A stretch of DNA of 64,000 bases from Paramecium pentaurelia (Eukaryota > Ciliophora > Oligohymenophorea > Peniculida > Parameciidae). The translations under genes were made by a program, and so were the position numbers. The notes below the pieces were generated by a model. That model was not told the origin of the DNA. It made no database searches and saw only the letters and a list, made by a program, of their open reading frames with translations. The stretch covers positions 188,695-252,694 of the forward strand of contig CAJJDO010000064.1 in the NCBI GenBank assembly GCA_905183005.1. The letters run 5' to 3'. This document shows, piece by piece, positions 26,565 through 36,085 of this stretch; position 1 is the stretch's first letter, and each line of letters opens with the position of its first letter.

Positions 26565-27410
26565 ATGAGCAGCAGAGACGAATTGCTTTATATGGCCAGA
26601 CTCACAGAGTAAACAGAGAGATTTGAGGACATGGTTAACTACATCAAACAATTAGTTAGTGTAGGACAAGAATTGTCAGTAGAGGAGAGAAACTTGCTCT
26701 CTGTTGCTTATAAAAACAGCATTGGAGGAAGAAGAACAGCATGGAGAGTCCTTTCTAGTATTGAGAACAAGGAAGAAGGAAAGGTATAGAAATCTCACTT
26801 TTTATTAATTCAAAAACTTATCCCTTATATTAAATCATCTTTATATCATTATTTTAGGCTCAAACAAATCCAGCAAGTCAAAGAAACCTAACTTTAATTA
26901 GAGCTTACAAGAAAAAAATTGAATAAGAATTGAATGGATTTTGCAATGATGTGCTTAACCTCATAGACACTTCACTCATTAGAACAGCTACTAATTCAGA
27001 AGCTAAAGTCTTCTATTTCAAGATGAAAGGAGACTATCATAGATATATCTCAGAATATTCAAGCGGAGACCAACATAAACATGCTGCTGATGGAGCATTA
27101 GAAGCTTACTAACAAGCTTCAAATGTTGCTAATTCAGAGCTCAAAACTACAAATCCAATTAGATTAGGTCTTGCTCTCAACTTCTCAGTTTTCTACTATG
27201 AAGTCTTGAATGACCCAACAAAGGCATGCAGCTTAGCTAAACAAGTATCTATATTTTCAAAATATCTTAAAGGCTTTCGATGATGCTATTGCTGATATCG
27301 AATAAATCGAAGAATCATAATATAAGGATGCCACCACAATTATGCAATTAATTAGAGACAACCTCACTCTTTGGACTTCTGAATTAGAAGATGAAGAAGG
27401 ACCCAAATGA
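26565..27410 (+). CDS. 14-3-3 protein (247 aa)
   Basis: A phosphoserine-binding dimeric adaptor. The whole family pattern is present: MSSRDELLYMARLTEQTERF, LSVEERNLLSVAYKN, the RRTAWRVLSSIE region, VFYFKMKGDYHRY, NPIRLGLALNFSVFYYE, and the C-terminal DNLTLWTSE followed by an acidic tail. The binding-groove residues of the family (Lys in AYKN, Arg in GGRR, Arg and Tyr in DYHRY) are all kept. Length is typical (about 245-250). Introns are 26784-26857 (74 nt, remarkable) and 27245-27272 (28 nt, AAG end); removing both leaves 248 codons. Codon choice is richer in CTC, GCC, AAG and GAC than its neighbours, which suggests high expression. Identification is secure. Confidence 0.97.
26784..26857 (+). 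other. Unusually long (74-nt) intron in the 14-3-3 gene
   Basis: GT...AG borders, starting GTATAG and ending ATTTTAG. Its removal joins EEGK to AQTNPASQRNL in the correct frame and at the place where 14-3-3 proteins vary in length. All other introns I placed in this window are about 20-31 nt. Its 5' end TATAG resembles the TAYAG terminus of Paramecium internal eliminated sequences (IES). Confidence 0.75.
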
Positions 27411-27905
27411 TAGAGGTATATGATATATATATATATATAAAATATAAAAATATATAAACAAACATCATTAAATTAACCTAACATTTTATCCTAAAGGTAG
27501 ATTCTTTAAACAAAGCCTAACTAAAATTTTGGTCTAGTAATTTTTATAAAGTAAAATTTATTATATAAAATAATTTATTAAATCTTTTTTGTTCATTATT
27601 AGACAATAAAATGAATATATAGAATTCTTCAAATCTTAGATTAAAATATGAATCATCTTGTATTTGTATTATAAATATTTTTTTTGATAATTAACCATTA
27701 GAGATTAATATTTATTAATTTTGATTTATATATATTTGTTTGAATTTCTTAATATATCAAATATATATTTTAAGCTAAGGAAATTATTTCAAAAAAGAGA
27801 TCTTCAATAATGATAAAAATTAATTTAATAGTATTATTGTTGTTACATTTTAAGAAATATAGTATACCAAAATATATAAACAAATTATAAAAATAATAAT
27901 AGAAA
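27411..27905. other. Intergenic gap with (TA)n microsatellite
   Basis: About 500 bp separating the convergent 14-3-3 gene and the unknown gene at 27906-28532. A (TA)8-like run sits at about 27423-27439. The rest is AT-rich, with frequent TGA in all frames and no visible RNA gene. Confidence 0.55.
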
Positions 27906-28532
27906 TCATGAATGTATGTAAAAACAAATTGGAATAGATAAATCTCCAACATTTTAAATTGTTATTTATTTTTTAATAATATTTAAAGTATTTGGTTTGA
28001 GTATTCTTTAAGTATGAGTAGATGTACATAATATATTATGATATTAATGTCTAATTGCAAATTTTAATTCAGAATTTTAGTTTAGAATTAATTAAATAGA
28101 TTAATTTTGTTGTAATCTAATTATGAAGGCAAATCCTTATTTTAAATATCTATATTTGGTAATATAATTTACTATATTGTGATTTATTAGATATTTATTA
28201 AGTTCCTATGTTATCTCTTTATTTTAATAATTAATTAGATCATTTAAAGATTCATTCATATGAATTTCTGATATTGAAGATTCAAATAAATGTATTGGAT
28301 TAATGAGTTTTTCAATATCTAAATTAGATATTTCTTAAAATGAATTAATTTCATTGATGATCTCAATTTTAGATTCTTCCTATTATTACTTGGCTGGAGT
28401 TTATAGACATGAGGCAGTAAGGATTTGTTAATTAAAAACATCCTTTTATTGATGTTCAAGTATAATTTGATATAGATTTTTGGATCTTGGTCTCAACCAA
28501 GTTGTAGTATATTGATATTCTGTTGACTTCAT
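27906..28532 (-). CDS. Hypothetical protein (208 aa)
   Basis: A 209-codon intronless frame starting MKSTEYQYTTTWLRPRSKN and ending YIHS before TGA at 27906-27908. Composition is Ile/Asn/Gln/Leu-rich, with no cysteine cluster, membrane span or family motif that I recognise. Its ATG lies only 16 bp after the TGA of the RING-H2 gene on the same strand. It may be an independent gene. It may also be a 3' part of the RING gene, which would need a ~49-nt intron, far above the usual size here. The frame is long for chance in DNA where one of 64 codons stops, but Paramecium non-coding DNA can stay open this long, so confidence is moderate. Confidence 0.45.
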
Positions 28533-28548
28533 AAATTATAAAAAATAA

Positions 28549-29253
28549 TCAATCATTTAGTAATGCCATTCTTACATTATTTCTACAGGATGGACATAAA
28601 GGTTTTGCATTTAGCCATTCATCGATGCAAGTATCATGAAAATAATGATTACATTTAGGCAGTTGTACTATAATTTCCATCTATTCTAATTAACATAAAC
28701 AAATAGGACAGTCTTCTTGTTATGGTACTTGATATTCAATCCATGGTTTTCTAGTTAACTTTAATAGTTCTTCTGGAGATAATCCTCGGTTAACTATAGG
28801 GAAATCTCCTCTGATAAGTCCAAAAATCACAATAAGAACAAATATGATAATAATGCAAAAAGAAAGAGCATAACAAAGTGCATTGCAGAGTAAAAACAAA
28901 TCGAAAACCCATTCACAAATCTATTAATTGTGTATTGTACTATAATGTAGATTGATCCGGTGGCAGATTAGGCTTGGAATGAATTAACAACCTTTACAGT
29001 TGCCAAGAAAATTGTCATTTCATATTCAAATCTACTTTTCTGTTTATAGAATCTACATTAAACAAATATAAGACCTATAAAATGCAAAACAATTTTCAAT
29101 TCTTACAATTAACAACACATTAATGCTCATTAATATTCTAGCCTAATTAGCATTCAGATTAGGCCATTCATAAATAATAAATGAAGTAAAGAGGATAGGT
29201 AATACATATTTGAAAATTCCTTTTATTAAAAATCTTATGATCTTGAATATCAT
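28549..29253 (-). CDS. Membrane-anchored RING-H2 finger protein (219 aa)
   Basis: A probable E3 ubiquitin ligase. The C-terminus has a C3H2C3 RING: EDCPICLCQLEQ, then PKCNHYFHDTCIDEWL and CPSCRNNV, with all eight metal ligands present. The N-terminal ~150 residues form about four hydrophobic spans (e.g. YVLPILFTSFIIYEW, FCIIIIFVLIVIFGLI), so the protein is a multi-pass membrane protein with the RING in the cytosol. Two introns, 25 nt near 29036-29060 (its TAG end lies just before LIFEYEM) and 20 nt near 28923-28942, are needed; with them the sum is 220 codons. TGA at 28549-28551. Substrate and membrane compartment are unknown. Confidence 0.85.
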
Positions 29254-29413
29254 TCTCAAAGTTGTTTAAGTATCGAATTTCCTAATTTATTTTTTAATTT
29301 AAAGAAATTCATTAAGGAATTAGAAACCAATAATTTTATATATATATATATATATATAATTAATCTAATCTTATAAATAATATTTAGAAAACATAAAAAT
29401 ACTATAAAATATA

Positions 29414-30154
29414 TCATTCTGGCATTAATTATTTTTCTTTTTTATTCATCATTAATGGTTTTTTTATTTTATTTTGATATAATAATCCAAGTTAAAATAC
29501 TCCAAACATAATTCCTAGAGTAATTACACTTATAATATATGAAATGCCATTTCGCCAATTGATTCCTGGATAGATTTAAATTCCTGTCACTAAAACGTAG
29601 AACATATTTACTATTAAATAAATAATTGCAATCACTATCAATACAATAGATTATCTATATTATAATATTATTTTATACTTCAATTAAAATTAAATATCAT
29701 TAAGTATAAAGTCCACAAAAATTAGTATACAACTAATACTATGTACATCTATATTTATTAACCATGAATTAATTGTGAGACCATTCTCTTAAGGAAATAT
29801 ATAACTCCAATAAATTACCATAATAGGTAATTCAAAGCAAAAAGCAACAATAAATAAAATATGACACAATTTCCACAAACTCTAATCAAAAAATTATTTA
29901 TTAAACTTATAAAATGACACATTCTCAATACTAACTAATCCAAAATAAAAATATGTAGTATAACCTCCCCATAAAGTTAAATAGAGAAAATTTTGTGAAA
30001 ATGTAGGAGCCACAACACTTACTTAAATTAAAGCATAAGTCATGAAAAATGAAGCAAATAATCTAAATATCATTAAGTATTTAAATTAAACTCTGTGAGA
30101 TTAATTCATTTCATTTACAATCCCTTCATATAGAAGTTGTTCTATTTATTTCAT
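29414..30154 (-). CDS. Multi-pass membrane protein (246 aa)
   Basis: An intronless 247-codon frame with about six hydrophobic segments: LMIFRLFASFFMTYALIQ, LYLTLWGGYTTYFYFGLV, CHILFIVAFCFELPIMVIYW, ISCILIFVDFILN, QSIVLIVIAIIYLIVNMFYV and ISYIISVITLGIMFGVFQLG. A central WLINIDVHS and a late IYPGINWRNG sit at positions that recall the FAR-17a/AIG1 family (serine/threonine-type lipid hydrolases), which have a conserved His in such a place. The likeness is weak and rests on topology plus a few residues. Start is the first ATG after the upstream kinase stop (30187), only 32 bp away. The tail is basic (MNKKEKQLMPE). Confidence 0.68.
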
Positions 30155-30186
30155 TTAATAAAATTATATATTAAATGTTATATTAA

Positions 30187-31705
30187 TCAATCTAAACTTC
30201 TCTATCTGATTAACATATGATATTTAGGAACCATAGTCGATAATGTTTTATCTTCTTCAATACAATCATCATCCATCTCAAAATAATCAAACTAAGATTA
30301 GATTAACTTTTTGAAATATTAAGATTCATTTTAATTTTGATTTTATAAGATTGGAGAATCACAATAACTTCCCTTTTAGTTCCATAAGGGAGTGCTGCTT
30401 TTAATAAAGTTATCTTAATTTTTACAAATGACCATAGATGGAATTAGATTAATTGGTAGATTACAAAAGGTTTCAGTTTTTGGATTAGTAAACCATTCAT
30501 GTAGAAGAACTTCTTCTGCTGAAGGTCTAAGAGAGATATCTTCTTCTAAAAGTAATTTAACTAAATGCTAGGCTTATTCACTAATATTTTTATTGTTAAG
30601 TTTATCATAATCAATTCGACATAAATAGTTACTAGTTACTAATTCTTCACTATTTTCATAATTAGTAAATGGCATTTATCCAGTAAGTAAAATAAATAAT
30701 ATCACACCTGCTGAAAATATATCTACCTTATGATTATAAGCATGATCCTTTAAAACTTCTGGGGCTACATAACCAACTGTACCACATCTTTAGAATAAGT
30801 AAATATCATTATCATTGTAAATATCAGAAAGGCCGAAATCTGCAATGACAATATCTATCATATTAGATTTTGATCTAAAAATCAAATTTTCTGGTTTAAT
30901 GTCTCTATGGATGATATTTTTAGAGTGTAGATATTTTAAGGAGTTAAATATATTAAACATTAGATTCTAAACAATATGCTCAGAGTATTCATCTAAAGAG
31001 CTTTATACTTTTTTAAAAAGATCCCCTCCTTATAAGTGATCTATAATTAAATATACTTTTTCGAAGTCTTCAAAAACTTCATGAAGTTGAATTACATTCT
31101 CATGATTGAGTTTTCTCATTATATCTATCTCTAAGATTAAGCTTTCCTAAAGATTAATCATATATTACCACTCCTTTCTCCTTTTATAATATTTTTTCTT
31201 TTTTAAAAATTTTGACAGCAAAAATGCTTGAATCTTATTTTCTCTATATTTTATACACTTTAGCATGGGATCCTTATCCTATCAGTTTGAGTATCTTATA
31301 GTGTTTCTAAAAGTGCCTTTGGATTGTGTATTTAGCCATATAGGATTTCCACTTTTGAATTACTCGTTATTCACCAAACAATTATAAAAATTCGTTTTTT
31401 CCAGACAATTACAAGCCTTAAACCTATGGATGAAATAAAATTATTACTTAGTTATGAGTTACTCTCTTTAAGTACAGATTACTCATATTAACATAACAAT
31501 TATTTGACACTAAGTATTAATTAACTAACTAGTATTAAGGTCTGCCTACAAATTCATCAAACTGATCCTTTATGTAGATTGGATTATCATTAAAAGATTG
31601 TCGTAATTGGTGATCAATCTATGAGTAAGTAGGTTAGCCTTAATTCCACAAAGAATTCATTCTTGTTGGGTATTGTTCAAAGATTGAATTGTCAAAAGAA
31701 TTCAT
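30187..31705 (-). CDS. PH-domain protein kinase, CAMK-like (498 aa)
   Basis: Residues ~50-135 resemble a PH domain (CYVNMSNLYLKR, IILFHPQVQGLQLSG, ending RVIQKWKSYM), so binding to phosphoinositides or a protein partner is likely. The kinase domain follows directly: IGQGSHAKVYKI, FAVKIFKKE with the ATP lysine, NHENVIQLHEVFED, HRDIKPENL, ADFGLSDI, GTVGYVAPEVL, RPSAEEVLLHEW. The HRDIKPEN and APEVL forms fit the CAMK group. No EF hands follow, so it is not a classical CDPK. This PH-plus-kinase arrangement seems to be one of a Paramecium family, from general knowledge. One 22-nt intron (31147-31168) leaves 499 codons. The C-terminal ~110 residues are low-complexity and acidic. Confidence 0.88.
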
Positions 31706-32173
31706 AATAAAAGAATAATATTAATTTTAAGAAATAGAGTGCTTCAAATATTTATAGACAGAATTAAGCAATGTTAAGATTTTTAAAATTCTTTTATATA
31801 TGAAAATTATATTAAATTAATTTACAAACTATTTATTTTCTCAAAAGAGTTTTACTAATAATTATATTACCTGTTGATGTAATTTTTTATATATCATATC
31901 AGAACCTTTTTATATGGATTTTGAGAAATTTTTAATATTTTCATATTCATAATTAAAAGATAATTTTTTTAATTTAATTTAATTTAAAACATTATAATAA
32001 AATATTTGATTATATTTAAGATAAATTTGAACTAAATATTATTGATAGAAATAATACAGAAATATATTAGCATTCCTGAATGAAAATGCCTTTTTTGTAA
32101 AATCAATTATAAATCAGTAATATTAATAATAAATTTATATATAAATATTTATAAAATTTATTATTAAATTTGA
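31706..32173. other. Intergenic AT-rich gap
   Basis: About 470 bp between the PH-kinase start and the first doubtful ORF on the + strand. It is extremely AT-rich, with homopolymer runs. I see no coding frame and no RNA gene; the kinase promoter presumably lies at its left end. Confidence 0.55.
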
Positions 32174-32364
32174 ATGTTAATTATAGATCAAATCGATTTG
32201 TCTTTAGAAAAATCAAGTAGTATTGGGAAAAACACTTTGAGGCAGAAGAATCTAAATAAAAATCTTTGAATTATGAATTATTTTAATAAAAAAGTTAATT
32301 TAATGAGAGTTTAGATTAAGAAATGACTATAGAGTAAAATTATAGTTAAAATTATATTGAATGA
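32174..32364 (+). CDS. Doubtful short ORF (53 aa after splicing)
   Basis: ATG 32174-32176 and TGA 32362-32364 can be joined by removing a 29-nt GT...CAG segment beginning at about 32217. The product is Gln/Asn/Ser-rich with no recognisable motif. It could be the 5' exon of a longer gene continuing into the next ORF, but I found no intron of normal size that spans the TGA. It may equally be non-coding. Confidence 0.25.
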
Positions 32365-32383
32365 CAAAATTCACCATCATATA

Positions 32384-32870
32384 ATGATATTAAAACAATT
32401 GGAATCATCAAAGTAATTACTAAAATCATCAAAAACTTAAGTTATAGTAAGAAATTGATGATAATTAATTATAGATATATCCAAAATAAGAAAAAAATCT
32501 GAAAAATTAAGACAATAATACAAAAAATCCACATTTAAGATTAAAGTAAAAAACAAAATAAATAATTAAAAGAGAGCATGAATAATATAAGATCCAAAAA
32601 TCATCAACCAAAAAACTGTAATATGGTAAGAATTGTAATAGAAAACACAATAAAGTGTACCTAAATCAATCAAAAACAATTTCTATAACTATAAAAAGAA
32701 GAAATGAAAAAGAAAATAATTTTATCATTTAAGAATATAAAACTAAATAATAATAATTGAAATAAAAAATAAATTCTGTCAAAGAATAAGTTTAAATCAA
32801 CTTTTCTAAAATGATAAAAATATTTTATGTTAATTTACTTTTATAGATATATAAAACAAATTATATAAAA
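32384..32870 (+). CDS. Doubtful Lys/Asn/Gln-rich ORF, 3' end unresolved
   Basis: Starting MILKQLESSKQ and continuing through a clean 28-nt intron (near 32448-32475, GTAAGA...ATTATAG), a frame rich in Lys, Asn and Gln stays open. It includes two clusters of basic residues (KNLKNQDNNTKNP, TIKRRNEKENNF). The frame then runs on into the antisense of the Skp1-like gene, so the true stop has not been found; the end given is only the edge of that gene. No family is recognised. It may be a rapidly evolving basic protein or a decayed gene. Confidence 0.3.
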
Positions 32871-32874
32871 TTAA

Positions 32875-33459
32875 TCACTAAAACTCCTTAAAAAGATTTG
32901 GATATAATGTTTTATATTATTCTAAATGAGCTATTGAAAGAGGTGGAACTTCAGGATATTTAGCTGCCAATTTTTGTAACCATTTAGAATCTGTTGGATC
33001 TATTAAAAATTCATAATATAATCTTGCCAAACATAATTCTATTTAAATTAGGGTATTTAATTACTTTTAAAAGCTTCTAATTAAAAATAGACAGCTGCTT
33101 GAATTAGTTATTTGAGTAGATCACCATTAAATGGATTAACTGGAAGCATTAATTCTTTATCATGTTAATTTAAAAATAATTAATCTGCATTTAAAGCTCC
33201 TCCCATTATTTTTTATGGTTCATATTTATTATATTCATAATATTTCTTTATGTAATCAAATGCTTTTTAAGTTACACAACTTTGTGGGATTTCAATAATC
33301 TTATTTAAATTTTGAATAATTTACTTCATCAGAATCAGGTTCTTTTTCAAAGATTTCTTAAAAAAAACTGCTTACATTTGCAAACCTTTAATCTATTTAT
33401 ACTACTTCCTTCTCTATTTTTAACTTAATAATTCTAAGCTCTTATTATTGCTGATTCAT
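32875..33459 (-). CDS. Skp1/BTB-POZ-like protein (177 aa)
   Basis: The fold order of Skp1 can be followed. There is a strand start (LRIIKLKIEKE), QRFANVSSFFQEIFEKEPDSD, EIIEIPQSCVTQKAFDYIKKYYEYNK, a variable acidic linker, then GDLLKQLIQAAVYFQLEAFK, which matches the hallmark LFELILAANYLDIKGL of Skp1. The C-terminus (LAAKYPEVPPLSIAHLEQYK) differs from the usual F-box-binding end, which finishes in NQWCEEK. Introns of 25 nt (AAG end) and 26 nt leave 178 codons. Skp1 links F-box proteins to cullin 1 in SCF ubiquitin ligases; whether this divergent copy still does so is uncertain. Elongin-C-like or another BTB role is the alternative. Confidence 0.72.
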
Positions 33460-33566
33460 TAATTAAATGATTAATCGATAAACCCTATTTTAAGAATGCT
33501 ATCTTTTATTCCCAAAATGTACATAATATTTTGAAATATTATTTAGAAGATGATATTTGTTATGTA

Positions 33567-34776
33567 ATGGACAAAATAAAGGTTAGGAAAATATTTGAAG
33601 GCTAAGTTGAGTTTGATTAATAAGAAATGGAAATCTTGAAATAATTCGAAGCATATCTAATATCTAAACGCTTTATGCCTAAGTTCTCACTCAATTAATT
33701 TTAGGTGGACTGAGCCTTAATTGCTAAGGATGCTTTATGCTACTAAATTTAAGTTTGAAAAGACATATGCAGCTATATAGGCCTATATTTAATGGAGGAA
33801 TCAAGCATTTCCACTTAAAGAAAATTAGGAAACAACCAAATTCTTAGTAACATATGCTGACATATTATTTAAGTCAAGCGGTTCAATTTATCTTCATGGA
33901 AGGGATAATAGATTTAGACCAATAATAGTGGTTAATGCTATTAAATTGGCAGCATAAAAAAATATAGATATCACTTTAGATTCTATGACAATATTTCTTG
34001 AACATGTTATAGCAAATTACACATTACCTGGACAAATAGAAAATTGGTAAAATATAAATTCCAATAATTTATAGGGTTGTTATAATGGATTTAGGAGGTT
34101 TGGGAATAACAAGTTTACCAAGATAATAACTCTAAAGAGTTTTAGATTATCTTTAAAATAACTATCGTTCTAGAATGCATAAATGTTATGTAGTTAATTG
34201 TCCTGGTACAATCACCTTTTCTTGGAATATAGTAAAAGGATTTTTGGAGGAAATCACTGTAAGAAAAATCTCATTTGAAAAATCTTCTATTCCAATTGGA
34301 TTATTTGAACATTGTCATAAATCATAAGTGGAATAAAAATATGGTGGAATATCTTAAAACATTGAAAATAACTTTTGGTATAAAAATAGTTTTTATATTT
34401 AAAAAGGCCTCCACATGAGATTAGTTAATAGTATTTTTTACCAACAGATAATATTACTGATATACTCATTTCAAAATAACAATATAATCAACTATATCAA
34501 TTCGGTAAACTTTCAAAGAATCGTCTTTGTAAAGAACTTCTTGAAGACATTAGATAATCTTTATAAAATACTAATACAGAATAACATTTAGATAAGAAAA
34601 TGAAAGAAGAGGTACCTGATCCAGAAGAAGAATAATAAGTTATTAATGATCTCATTTAAAATAATTAAGATTTTTACAAACCAAGAGTTGAAGAGTTATT
34701 TGAAATGCCTCTTTGTGAAACTAAAATCTAATTACCATTCAATTTTATTGCTCATAAAAAAATGCTAAAATATTGA
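33567..34776 (+). CDS. Sec14-like CRAL-TRIO lipid-transfer protein (376 aa)
   Basis: The N-terminal helical CRAL-TRIO-N segment (ISKRFMPKWTEPQLLRMLYA, YIQWRNQAFPL) is followed by the lipid-binding domain: IYLHGRDNRFRPIIVVNAIK, ENWVVIMDLGGLGITSLP, MHKCYVVNCPGTITFSWNIV, EKSSIPIGLFEHCH, EQKYGGIS. These are the Sec14 signature blocks, so binding or exchange of phosphatidylinositol/phosphatidylcholine or another hydrophobic ligand is expected. Introns of 22 nt (GTT donor, near 33682), 28 nt (near 34049) and 29 nt (34378-34406, AAG end) leave exactly 377 codons. The last ~120 residues are acidic and Gln-rich. It is divergent from the Skp1-like gene, with a shared 107-bp upstream region. Confidence 0.88.
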
Positions 34777-34952
34777 AAAGAAATTATTATATATATATTT
34801 CAATATTTAAAATAGTTATCATAATCTAATCATTTTGAATCTTAATTTAATGTAAGATATATATTAAAAAATACAAAAAGTTTAAGAAGTCTAATATTAA
34901 GATAACTTATATGACTTATATATTAAATATTATATATTTTAACTTAAATCAA

Positions 34953-36085
34953 ATGGGGAATGATTGTTCAAGTGCATGTAATGTATGCAAAAATTCAGAA
35001 ACTGTTATTGATGCCACTTCGTTTCCTAACGATTTAAAATAATATGAGAACACTAAGAATTTAGATTATACAAATGTTTCTAATTAACAATAATAACAAT
35101 CACTGTAATAACAGAACTTTAGTTAACTTTAACATCAACCTTTAGTGACTGAAGAAGTGCATTCTCCACATCCAGAATAGTTTAGATCAAATTCATAATT
35201 ACAATAATACTTCTCATAAGCTGACAAATAAGAAACAACTAATTAAAATAATGATTAAAATACATATCCTGAAAGAAGACCACCATTTACCTTTAGAAGT
35301 GGAGCTATATATGATGGTGAATGGAGAGGCTAAGTCAGAGAAGGTTTTGGACTTTAAATTTGTAATCATTTGATCTGAAACTAGGGCCTGATGGAGCTAG
35401 GTATGAGGGATAATGGAAAGATAATAAAGCATGTGGTTAAGGAAAATTTTGGCATGTGGATGGTGATATTTATGAAGGGGAATGGAAAGAAGATAAGGCT
35501 AATGGCTTTGGTGTTTATATACATGTGAATGGAGCTAAATATGAAGGATAATGGAAAGATGATTTATAAGATGGAAATGGAGTTGAAACTTGGGCTGATG
35601 GGTCTAAATATGAAGGTAGTTATAAAGAAGGAAAAAAACATGGATTTGGTAGATACACTTGGAATGATGGATCATCTTATGAAGGCAACTGGATTGATAA
35701 TAAAATCTGTGGAAGAGGAATCTATTGTTGGACAGATGGTAGAGTATGTAATTATTTAATTATAAGAAATATGATGGGGAATGGTTAAATAATAATATGC
35801 ATGGTAGAGGTGTTTACACATGGAGAGATGGAAGAAGATATGAGGGAGAATATCAATATGATAAGAAGCATGGTTAAGGAATATACATATGGGCAGATGG
35901 AAGAAGTATTTATATGTAATATTTTAGAATATGATGGATAATGGGCTTATGGAAAATAAAGTGGATAGGGAAAGTATCATCTTCCTGATGGAACTGTTCG
36001 TTTGGGTTTATGGGAAGACGGAAAAAGAATTAAATGGCTAGAGGAAGATGCATCAGTGAATAAAAGTAATCATTAACGTTACTGA
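34953..36085 (+). CDS. MORN-repeat protein with N-terminal acylation signal (354 aa)
   Basis: About nine MORN repeats cover residues ~110-330, e.g. YDGEWRGQVREGFGL, YEGQWKDNKACGQGKF, YEGEWKEDKANGFGVY, YEGQWKDDLQDGNGV, YEGNWIDNKICGRGIY, YDGEWLNNNMHGRGVY. MORN repeats attach proteins to membranes and to cortical or basal-body structures. The N-terminus MGNDCSSACNVC has Gly2 and nearby cysteines, a good N-myristoylation plus palmitoylation signal, so anchoring to the plasma or ciliary membrane is likely. A Gln/Asn/Ser-rich linker separates the two parts. Introns of 23 nt (near 35362), 23 nt (35744-35766, AAG end) and 22 nt (near 35907) leave 355 codons. Confidence 0.9.

Noticed and set aside
31410..31440. 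Possible 24-nt GTAATA...CATAG intron in the PH domain of the kinase
   Set aside because: It is a multiple of three without a stop, and the encoded IILFHPQ fits the conserved PH-domain strand, so it is more likely coding.
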